IMG/VR virus record: IMGVR_UViG_3300020439_000077
Coordinates: 1 to 25,141 of that record
Length of the DNA: 25,141 nt
Source: a virus
Reading direction: 5' to 3' (one strand)
In this document: one piece after another, positions 1 through 8,700 of the stretch
Layout of the letters: each line of letters starts with the position of its first letter
Position numbering within the stretch: position 1 is the first letter of the stretch
Position numbers and translations under genes: made by a program
The notes under the pieces: model-generated
Seen by the model: the letters and a program-made list of their open reading frames with translations, nothing else
What the model was told of the DNA's origin: nothing
Database searches by the model: none

Positions 1-18
1 AAATGTCTGTGTTTTTTT

Positions 19-40
19 AAAAAAGGAACTAATGTTTCCT
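19..40 (-). terminator. Probable intrinsic terminator ending the structural operon
   Basis: Read on the minus strand, AGGAAAC-ATTA-GTTCCT can fold into a six-pair stem with one bulged A and a 4-base loop, and it is directly followed by five T residues. It begins 14 bases after the stop codon of the last gene. The stem is short, so efficiency may be modest. The plus-strand reading has no T-run after the hairpin, so it should act only on leftward transcription. Confidence 0.55.
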
Positions 41-54
41 CTACAAATTTCTTA

Positions 55-828
55 TCACTCTTCGGATTGATCGGAAGACTGAAGAGTTTTTGTTGCATTG
101 AGTTCATCACGAATTTTGTCTAGGAGAGGAATGTTTAGATTATCTTCTACACCATGGAATGTAGGAACCTGAACGTCAGGAGATTCAGCATATGCTTGGA
201 AATACTTTTCTGTTCTTCCCTGAATCTTATCCATAGAGATTTTCATCAGACAAGCATACTGAGATGCAACATCGAGAATGCCAACTTGATCCTCTTGTTT
301 CATCATAGCAATAGAATCCATATTACCAATACCGACTCTACCATTTGCCATGATATCTAGAGCAGCTTGTTTGCCAAGTCTAGCAATCCAATACTCTCTT
401 TCTCTCTCAGCATTCCATTCAACTGCTTCTTCTAGTTGCTCTTTAGTATAACCCTTTTCCTTGACATATTCAATAAAAACATTTAGCTCATATTGTGCTT
501 GTCCTTTGCGTCTATGCCACATTTCCATGTCTAGCATAGCATCTTCAACTTCGATCTCTGCTAGATCAATATCATATTGTTCAGCACCTTCTGCTTTTAG
601 TTTTTCTAATTCTTCCTTGACTTTACGCAAACGAACAATACCCTTCTTTTCATCGAGGAGCATTTTTTCGTATTGATGTGATCTGTTTTCAATCTCAAGA
701 AAAACTTGTTTTAATTGTCGATCTGCAGTAACGTGTGACTTAATCACATAGTCTAAAATCTGATTCTTCGACATACCAAGAGATACCCTTACGGCAATCT
801 CTTTAATCTCTTCGGTTGTAATACTCAT
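55..828 (-). CDS. Conserved-type phage protein of unknown function, helical and coiled-coil rich
   Basis: The 257-residue product is not recognised to a named family. It is strongly charged and almost entirely helical by composition. A Glu/Lys/Leu heptad-like stretch at about residues 40-80 (around VKEELEKLKAEG) and a second at about 115-150 suggest coiled coils. There is no signal peptide and no membrane segment. It is the last gene of the cassette: it starts 20 bases after the stop of the upstream gene and is followed by a terminator-like hairpin. The ATG at 826-828 is the first in the frame after that stop. No Shine-Dalgarno sequence is visible before it (upstream is T-rich), so translation may depend on coupling. 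Its place behind fibre genes makes an assembly factor, fibre chaperone or minor structural protein plausible, but this is inference from position only. Confidence 0.9.
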   Translation of the reverse strand: MSITTEEIKEIAVRVSLGMSKNQILDYVIKSHVTADRQLKQVFLEIENRSHQYEKMLLDEKKGIVRLRKVKEELEKLKAEGAEQYDIDLAEIEVEDAMLDMEMWHRRKGQAQYELNVFIEYVKEKGYTKEQLEEAVEWNAEREREYWIARLGKQAALDIMANGRVGIGNMDSIAMMKQEDQVGILDVASQYACLMKISMDKIQGRTEKYFQAYAESPDVQVPTFHGVEDNLNIPLLDKIRDELNATKTLQSSDQSEE

Positions 829-848
829 GATAAATCAAAAAATAATGA

Positions 849-1613
849 TTAGAACTTAATACCAGGAACTACCTCTTCTCTAATATATGTGCCAAACTCG
901 TCGGCAGTATACTTATTTTCTTCCTTTGCCTGAGACTCTGGCATCGCAAGACCGAGATACTTCTCATATAGTCTATTTATCTGCCTAATAGAAGTGCAAT
1001 CTGAGAACTCTCTCTTAAGTTCTGCTGATTTGATGTAGAGTGCTTTTACGTTTCTATCGTAAGCAGATCTCTTTTCTCTAATCTTTGTTTTTAAATCAGT
1101 TGGAGAAACACCTTTAGCTGTTGATAATTCTCTAATGATATAATCATTATCATTATCTACATCATCATTTTGATATTCCCACGTTTTTTTCTCTAGGGCA
1201 GTAACACCTTCATCTAGAGCTAAGAACCTTTGTTCGTAAGTTTGCTCAATAATTAATTTTGCTAAGAACTTCATAGTTCTTAGAATAGTATCATATCTTT
1301 TTTGTGTGACAGGAACTGCTGCTTTTGCTCCAGTAGGTGCCATATCAGCATAAGATAGATTATCGAAATCTGCTTCTGTCTTCAGTTCATCAGCAGGAAC
1401 TTTGATGACAGAACGAACATCACCGATACTTCTCATTCCGAAAATTGCCATCTCTTTATCCATCTCAGCAAATCTGTCTGATAAAGAATTGATGCCATTA
1501 AGATCTTCAGAATCCAATGAGAAGACGTACCAATCAAGGATAGAGTTGATTGGTTGATATGTAATTAATTTTGTTAGGTCGGGTGCCCTACCAACGAAAT
1601 ATCTTTTAGACAT
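849..1613 (-). CDS. Phage protein of unknown function, mostly helical
   Basis: The 254-residue product is not recognised. The N-terminus (MSKRYFVGRAPDL) leads into a mixed region. From about residue 105 to 225 the sequence is rich in Glu, Lys, Arg and Leu and looks helical, with an acidic Asn/Asp run (DDVDNDND) at about residues 149-156 acting as a linker. No catalytic motif, signal peptide or membrane segment is visible. The start ATG (1611-1613) lies 2 bases after the stop of the 381-residue gene, with an AGGA box 8 bases upstream inside that gene's end, so the two are probably translationally coupled. Being paired with another helical unknown downstream and with fibre genes upstream suggests a tail-assembly or accessory structural role; this is inference. 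Confidence 0.9.
   Translation of the reverse strand: MSKRYFVGRAPDLTKLITYQPINSILDWYVFSLDSEDLNGINSLSDRFAEMDKEMAIFGMRSIGDVRSVIKVPADELKTEADFDNLSYADMAPTGAKAAVPVTQKRYDTILRTMKFLAKLIIEQTYEQRFLALDEGVTALEKKTWEYQNDDVDNDNDYIIRELSTAKGVSPTDLKTKIREKRSAYDRNVKALYIKSAELKREFSDCTSIRQINRLYEKYLGLAMPESQAKEENKYTADEFGTYIREEVVPGIKF
974..981 (-). promoter_or_regulatory. Weak late-promoter-like octamer GATAAATA
   Basis: On the minus strand this matches seven of eight positions of the T4 late promoter TATAAATA. It lies inside the 254-residue gene, 145 bases before the start of the last gene. The distance is long and the sequence AT-rich, so a chance match is quite possible. Confidence 0.22.
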
Positions 1614-1615
1614 GT

Positions 1616-2761
1616 TTAAATTCCTGTATATCCTGAAGCTAAAGTACCGTATTCAATAGCAGCACCAGATGCTCTGCCAGGTGTTCCCTGCGAGTTGAGA
1701 CTGCCATTCCATCCAAACGAGTGAGTGGAGAAGTTCATTTGACCGCCAGTATTGTTCTGACCACCGTCATACATACCGTTCATGAATCCATGAGTCATTC
1801 CAGTGTGGAATGTTTCTTCACCAGTTGTTCCTGGTTTACCAACAGTTCCTAGCTGGGATCCAGTAACGTCATCTCTTCTAGACATAGCAGCGTTGGTTCT
1901 ATAACCACCTGCAGTATTCCAATAAGAGTAACCTAGGCGAGAAGTCCAAGTTTTGTTGGTTCCATCTGTACCAGGAGCAGAACCCCATCCAGACCAAGAC
2001 TGAGTTGCCCAGTCAAAGCTATATGCGTTACCGCCTTGCTTATACCAACCTTTAGTTTCTCCGTAACCACATGCTGGGTTACCACCACCAGATCCACCAG
2101 AACCACTAACAGTTGATACACTGTCATTAGTTAGATCGAAACGGTCAGGACTATCATTAGAGTCTCCACAAACATATGCATACTTGAAGTCTCTCTTCAT
2201 AATAGAAGTTCTGTTTCTGGAAGTAGACATTCTAGTTCCAGCACCAGCGTTAGACTCGGTAACCATACTAAACGTAGAAACGTAATTACTATTTGCGTTC
2301 CAGTTGTTTGGAGTACAGTAAACGTATGCTCTCATAGCAGAGTTTTGAGCACCTGCCGTATATGCGTCAGACTGGTCTAGTCTGTCACCAATGTTAGAGT
2401 TACTAAATGTGGCGTGTGTACAGCGGTTGATATTTCTCCATGCAGAACCACCTCTATAACCTGCTGCTGGATATCCTCTAGTGATTTGAAAACCTTCGGC
2501 AAAGTCAACAGTAAGTTCCCAATATGCATTAGTACCATCTGATTTTAGTGTGGCACCAACGGTGCTGTTTTCACCAGCACTTTCGGGAAACTGTGGTGGT
2601 AAGGTTGAGAATGGGGCACCATTCACAAGCAAACTATTGTTACCAATATCAATATTACCACCAAAGGTACAGGAACCATCCGTATTCAACGAGATGTTGG
2701 GATTGGTTGAACTACCTGCGGCAGTATATTTAAGTTGGTCTACTCTTAATTCTGAAGCCAT
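1616..2761 (-). CDS. Probable tail fibre or adhesin-like virion protein (MASELRVD N-terminus)
   Basis: This 381-residue protein begins MASELRVDQLKY, a start recalled as recurrent among cyanophage structural or fibre proteins. Residues 20-50 (SLNTDGSCTFGGNIDIGNN) look like a short beta attachment segment. Residues 60-85 form a Gly/Thr/Asn linker. The rest is very rich in Gly, Asn, Ser, Trp and Tyr, with a poly-Gly/Ser loop (SGSGGSGGG) at 219-227 and a C-terminus ending GAAIEYGTLASGYTGI. The composition fits an extracellular beta-structured tip domain, possibly propeller-like, but no fold is certain. It starts 28 bases after the 3499-residue gene, has a clear AGGAG box and a late-promoter-like octamer overlapping the upstream stop, and ends 2 bases before the next gene. 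Function as a fibre tip is inferred from composition and position. Confidence 0.9.
   Translation of the reverse strand: MASELRVDQLKYTAAGSSTNPNISLNTDGSCTFGGNIDIGNNSLLVNGAPFSTLPPQFPESAGENSTVGATLKSDGTNAYWELTVDFAEGFQITRGYPAAGYRGGSAWRNINRCTHATFSNSNIGDRLDQSDAYTAGAQNSAMRAYVYCTPNNWNANSNYVSTFSMVTESNAGAGTRMSTSRNRTSIMKRDFKYAYVCGDSNDSPDRFDLTNDSVSTVSGSGGSGGGNPACGYGETKGWYKQGGNAYSFDWATQSWSGWGSAPGTDGTNKTWTSRLGYSYWNTAGGYRTNAAMSRRDDVTGSQLGTVGKPGTTGEETFHTGMTHGFMNGMYDGGQNNTGGQMNFSTHSFGWNGSLNSQGTPGRASGAAIEYGTLASGYTGI
1622..1625 (-). promoter_or_regulatory. Shine-Dalgarno box for the 254-residue gene
   Basis: AGGA on the minus strand lies 8 bases before the ATG at 1611-1613, within the last codons of the upstream gene. 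This supports the chosen start and suggests coupled translation. Confidence 0.6.
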
Positions 2762-2773
2762 GGATAATGGGAT

Positions 2774-2778
2774 CTCCT
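2774..2778 (-). promoter_or_regulatory. Shine-Dalgarno box for the 381-residue gene
   Basis: TAGGAGAT on the minus strand contains AGGAG, 12 bases before the ATG at 2759-2761. This is slightly long spacing, but it is the strongest ribosome site in the window and lies just downstream of a late-promoter-like octamer. Confidence 0.6.
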
Positions 2779-2786
2779 ACCGTTAG

Positions 2787-2794
2787 TATTTAGA
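2787..2794 (-). promoter_or_regulatory. Candidate T4-type late promoter TCTAAATA before the 381-residue gene
   Basis: The octamer matches seven of eight bases of TATAAATA, and the following CTA also agrees with the extended T4 late consensus (TATAAATACTATT). It overlaps the TAA stop codon of the 3499-residue gene. A start about 6 bases downstream would give a leader of roughly 20 bases that still contains the AGGAG box. Confidence 0.45.
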
Positions 2795-5700
2795 CGATGT
2801 TCCAGCTGCCACCATCAGCAACTGTGATCACAATATTGTTATTTATAGTGATAGGACCGAAACTACCGCAGTTTGTTCCGTTAGGAACAGTGATGTTCTC
2901 AGCAACAACTTGACTGTTAGCTTTGAAGATACCGTAGGAGTCGATCCACTGTCTTACGCCGTTAGCGTAAAGAACACTGGTGTTTGCTTGGTTGACGAAA
3001 GTTTGACCTTCGACGTTTACAGATCCAGCAACATGTAAATCATATGAAGGATCTTGTTTCTTGACACCAACTCTAGACAATCTATAGATGTCATTACCGT
3101 TAGATGCTTCAGTCCATCTAGATGTTACAAACTCTTGGTTGTTCTGGAAGAACTGACCATTCAAGTTAATGTCACCCTGAACGTTCAACTGATAGTTTCT
3201 GTTCTGGTTATTAGTTGGGTCAACTCCAGAAGTTGCATTTGTGTTAATAGAAACTCTATTATCACCCTTAACTAAAATACCAGGAGTTCCGTTCCAGGAA
3301 GTTCCACCATTGTTAGTAGATGCGGTGATTTCAAATGCATTACTATGTCCAATCTGGTTGCCAACTCTGAAGTTTCTCTGACTGGAAGCACCTAGGAAGT
3401 AGAGACCAGCACCAGAGTTATCATTTGCAGTGTCGAGAGTAACGTAATTTCTAAATCTAGATTGTCCGTTAACATCCAACTTAAAGCTAGAATTTGGATT
3501 AGTGACGGCAATACCGACTGTGCCAGTATAATCAATGGTCATTGCCTCAGTTCCAACAGTTAGTGGAACCTCGTTACCACTTCTGCCAGGATCAACCATG
3601 AACGAAATACGTCCATAAGAAGACCAAAGTGCCATTCTCTCACTGCCTCTATGGTCATAAAGTAGACCACCTCTCACAGCAGCGTCATAGCTAAATGACA
3701 TACCAAACTGAGTATCATTTCCACCAGAACCATCTACCCAGTTACCATTGAACTGACCAAAATCAATACGATGATTATCTTCATAACCATTAAAGTTAGA
3801 AGTTCTCATTCTCAACTTAACATATGACTGACCAGCACGGTTAGTGAATACGGTCTCGCCAATACCAATCTTATTCTCAGAAGCATCAACAAATAATGTA
3901 TTGTTATCAACGTTAAGATCATTAGTTAACGTTGCTACATTATTGATAGTTGCTGTTCCACTAACAGTGAGGTTGGAACCTGCACCAGTTAGGACAAGCG
4001 AACCAGTCATGGTGTCGCCAGTCTTCAGAACGTTAAGTGATGCAGCACCAGTTAAGGTTGCAGTGATTGTTCCAGCAGAGAAGTTACCAGAACCATCACG
4101 TTGTACTGCATAGTTAGCAATGTTAGAAGAACTAAACTGGATATTACCTTCGTTCCATGCTCTCTGACCATTGATAGTAAATGCATCAGCATTTAGAACT
4201 GTCAATGCCAATGTACCAGAACCTGCTGTAGCAGTACCACCAGCAGCTTCGAGTTTAGCTGTAAAGTGGTTGTCTGGAGCTCCAGGTACTAACTGAGAAG
4301 ATCTGAAGTAAATTGCAGGACTAGATGATTGACCATCAACTCTTCCAAGTTTTAGTTCACCAGATCCAGCATTGTTAACAATTTTACCAACATCTACTGT
4401 GTTACCATCTTCTAGAGTAAAGTCATCAAATGGTTGTCTGTTAGATGCACTACCAGCGGTAAGAGCACCAATAAAGTTACCAGAAGTAAGTCTACCAATT
4501 AGAATGGTGTAGTCATTGAAGTTGTCAGCGGTGTCATCATTAACAGTAACCGAGTCAATAGTAAAGCTACCAACTGCCTGTGCGTTAGCATTGTAGAGGT
4601 TGATAGGATTACCAGGAGCAAATACACCAGTGGAAGATGTATCAAGAATAACTCCAGAGAAGTAAATTCTGAACTTAGGATCACCAAGGAATCCTTTGAC
4701 AGTTACATTATCTCTAAAGTTGGTTGCACTGATAAATCTAGGAAGTCTGTTATCAGATAATGTTCCGTAGTTAATGTTAAGTGCATTCTGATACCAGTCA
4801 CCTTGTCTGTTATCAAGTCTGTCAGCGTCAAGACCAGAATCAAGACCGTCATTTAGAGACGACCAGACTTTTGCCCACGTACCGAAACTAGAAACACCAG
4901 TTCCAGATCCACGGATATACATGTTATCATTATCTGTGAATGCAAGTTGTCTTACACCACCAAATCCAGCATCGAAACCAGAACCACCATTTCTGAAGGT
5001 TACGGTCATGTTTCTGGTGCCACCGTCGTTTAGTCCGTTAGCACTGTTGAAGATTGTGTTAGCAACAATACCAGAACTGAAGTTGTTAGGAGCAGGAGAA
5101 GAAGATGGGTTGTTAGTACCTGTGAGAACACGAATCGTGTTACCTGCTGTACCAGAAATTGAGATGTTATAAGTTCCAGATAGTCTATCAGAAGATAGAG
5201 TACCAGCACTCATGTTACTAGCATTGAGGTAGAAGGAACCTTGTACACCGTCTAGTAAGTCAGCGTCAAGTCCACTGTCTGCACCAGTCTTAAGTTCGAT
5301 AGAACCGTTACCTGCTTGACCGATGTTAAACTGAGATTTCTTGAATCTAGAAACACCAATTGTACCGTAGAGGTCAGCAGAAATTGTGAGATCAGTAGCT
5401 CTCTGAACGTCAATAGCAACGTTTGCATACTGTCTATTAACAGTAGAAACTTTTGCTTCTAAAACAAGATTGGAACCAGCACCTAATGCACCAGGAGCAG
5501 TAGTGATAGTAAAGTCACCGCTGTATCCAGTACCACCATCAGTTACAGTGATTTCTGTAACTGCATTACCTGTAACAACAAAGTTTGCTTTGAGACCTGT
5601 TCCAGATCCTCCAGTTAGAGATACGTCGAAGTATTGACCGTTGGTATAACCAGAACCAGCGTTAGCAATAATAACGTCATCAACGAATCCACCTTGCGTG

Positions 5701-8700
5701 AATGTTGACTCAAACGTCAGTGGAGATGCACCACGCTCAAATTCAATGATTGTTCCAAGAGGAATTGTTGCATTGACTGGGTTGTTTAGAGAGATCGTAG
5801 TTAGACCTGCTGCCGTAATAACACCAGTAATGTTTGTATTAGCTTGGACACCACTTACAGTGTTCTTAACTTCATGACCGATAAGAACATCAGAGTTCGT
5901 GGTAAAGACCATCTGAGATGATCCTGTAGTACACTGAGATGCTAGTTTTGCAAAGTATCTTGCTTCAGCACCCTTAATGGATTGCATTGCGAGAGCAAAG
6001 TTCTGGTCTCCACGTAAGAATGTGAAGGAGTTTGCAGCACCACCAGATGCAAGTCTATCTGTTTCAATAACACCAGATGTGATGTCAGATGCAGCAATCT
6101 GGTTAGAAGATAGAGATACCCAGTTAGAGTCGGTGAAGGAAGAAGTATTGACAACTCTGTTAATGTTGACTGTATTTGCAGTAGGCGATGTGCTATCGTC
6201 GAATGTATCAGTATCTTCAATCTTGATATTGTTGACGATATCACCGTATAGTCTGCTCTCAATTAGAGCATTACCAACTGCTTGTGTACCAGCACCAACA
6301 GGAGCAGCAAATGTTACGGTAGGAGCAGTGGTATATCCAAGACCACCTTTGTATCCACCAAACGTTTCAATAGTTACAGTAACAACTTGACCGTTTGCAA
6401 TAGTACAAGTTGCTGCTGCTGATACTGCGCCTGCTTCTGGGTTACCACCAGAGAATGTAATTGTAGGAGGAGTGGTATAACCAGAACCACCGTTAGTAAC
6501 GTTGATTTGATAGACAACACCCTTTCTGTATTCAGTAGATTGAATACGACCACCAGTTAAGCTACCAGTGAAGATGTCACCGATAGTAAATGCGAGACTT
6601 GCATCTGGTTGGAATCCGAGGAAGAGACTATCGTTGTCATTGTTAAGAATGAATGACTGTGATGTATCTTGTTGAATTGCAATGTCACCAGCAAGTGCGC
6701 CTTCTAGAGATGTTCTCTCTGCTTGGTTTGCAACAGTGAAGACACTGAATGGTCTAAGTGCTGGGATCTGGTCGATAGAGATCTTACCAGAGTCAGTAAG
6801 TTCAACCAGTGCTCTAGGAACAGCGTTCGTAGAATATGGTTTGTTAATGTATGGACCGAGGTTGTTAGTGATGTAATCTCTAACTGCCTTCTGAGTAGGT
6901 AGTTTGGAGTCACTGGAGTTAGCACCACCAAGTGTGTTAGATGCGTCGAAACCAGTAACAACAACGTCACCACCTTTCAGTTTCAAGAATTCAACTTCAG
7001 AGATGGTAACCGTACCCGTGAAGGTAATAGCACCAGTTCTGTTTTCGATTCTAGCGAATGTACCAACCTTGAAGTCACCAAGTTCGTCAGTACCAGAGAC
7101 GTATACACGACCATATTGCTCGGATACTTGCTCGTATGCCTCGATCTTAGTACCACCGTTCTCAGGTAGTGCAAGATAGTTAGTACCAGAACCTGCAAAT
7201 TCCCAAGTGTGAGAGGAAGAGTTAACAATAGATGGTCTGTGTAGATTGATTGTCTGACCAGATAGAACACTGGTAGCTACTGCTTGACCAGTGGATTTAT
7301 CTGTTAGATCCATGGCACCACCAGTACCATCATCGATCGTTAGTTGAGCAGAGAAAGGAGGACCAACAGTGACGCCAGCAACGACATCAATGAAGTATTC
7401 AATATCAGGATTTGTATTTTCGTATCCGTCAATCTTGACAACATAGTGCTCTAGTGGTTCTCTACCAAGACCACTGACTGTTAGAATAGTTCTACCAGTT
7501 GGAGTAGAGGAAACGTTGGAGATTGTTGCGATGTCAAACTCATATGGATCCTTACGGAAACCTACACCTCTTAGTGCGAACTGACCGAAGTTTGTAGCAG
7601 AGTTCGTGATGGAGCAATAACCACCAGACTCAGCAAGAACACCGTCAGTACAGAAGATAACGAAGACGGAAACCAACTGGGTGTAACCATCGTTGATAAC
7701 CTTGTAACCAGTACCACCAAAGGAGACAATCGTAAATGCCGACGCAACCATCGACTTACCTTGGTTCGGGAAGGATGCTGTTCCGTCTAGTTCTAGACCA
7801 GGGAAAGGACAGTTAGGTTGCTTGACTTTATCACCGTCAACCTCAGCACCGCCACCACCTAGGAAGGAGATAACAGAAGCGTTCTGGGTGTATGGAGATG
7901 CTTCAATGATTGGGTAATCATCGTAGACACCACGAATTGCAAGACGATTGTTATTTGAATCAGTAACAAAGTTCTCTGGGTAAGAAAGAATTTGTGCGGT
8001 ATCATAAAGAGGATTGCTAGTTCTACTAGTAGCTCCTGCAGCAATTGTTCCATCTAGGATATCTTCAAAGAGACCCATAGATGTTTCGATAGAAGCAGCA
8101 ACACTAGCACATTGTGGAGCACCACCAGCAGCATATACAACAGTGGAATTCTGTGTTGTTCTTACAAAAGTATGTGCGGATTGTGGTAGATGCTTGACTG
8201 CATTAGTAGTAGCACTTACAAATGTGTGTGCAGATTGTGGAGCATGTATTACTGACCCAGCAACTGCACTTACGAATGTATGTGCAGAACCAGATGCAGA
8301 TCCACCAGCACCTACATTGACAGTGAATGTTCCAGTTTGTCTTTCAATACCATTTGCAGTTGCGCTGACGAATGTATGATCTCCAGTATAAGAAGAGTTA
8401 CCAACATTAATTTCAAAAGTATCTGTGGTTACATTACTGATTTGTAACCATCTTCCACTTGGATAATCATAGTTAGCACGAGGATATGCCTTCTGCGCTG
8501 TATTACCATCTAGATCACAAGTAAATGTAAGAGATCCATCAGCAACTTTAATATAATCTCCGTTAGCAAAACCGTGACCAGCAGATGTTAGTACCAATCT
8601 GCCATTAGATGCGGTATAAACTGCGTTAGTAACTGTATGTTGAGTAGAACCAACTGCTGTAATAGCTAATGATTGACCAGAAGCAGGATCAGAAGGACGA

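Noticed and set aside
1616-2120. Variable region of a diversity-generating retroelement at the 3' end of the adhesin-like gene
   Set aside because: The Asn/Gly/Trp-rich tail prompted the check, but no template copy and no reverse transcriptase gene are present in the window and AAY codons are not clearly enriched.
2790-3300. C-terminal self-cleaving chaperone (peptidase S74-type) domain on the giant protein
   Set aside because: The end lacks the Ser/Lys region and helical coiled coil of that family and instead closes with a short beta motif (SFGPITINNN...SWNIV).
5977-6390. Plus-strand open frame of 137 codons
   Set aside because: It is antisense to the 3499-residue gene; AT-rich repeat coding leaves many such frames. 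No ribosome site or recognisable protein features.
8014-8379. Plus-strand open frame of 121 codons with repeated Cys-Ala-Asp motifs
   Set aside because: The apparent repeats are simply the reverse complement of the 54-bp SAHTFV coding repeats, so the frame is a shadow.
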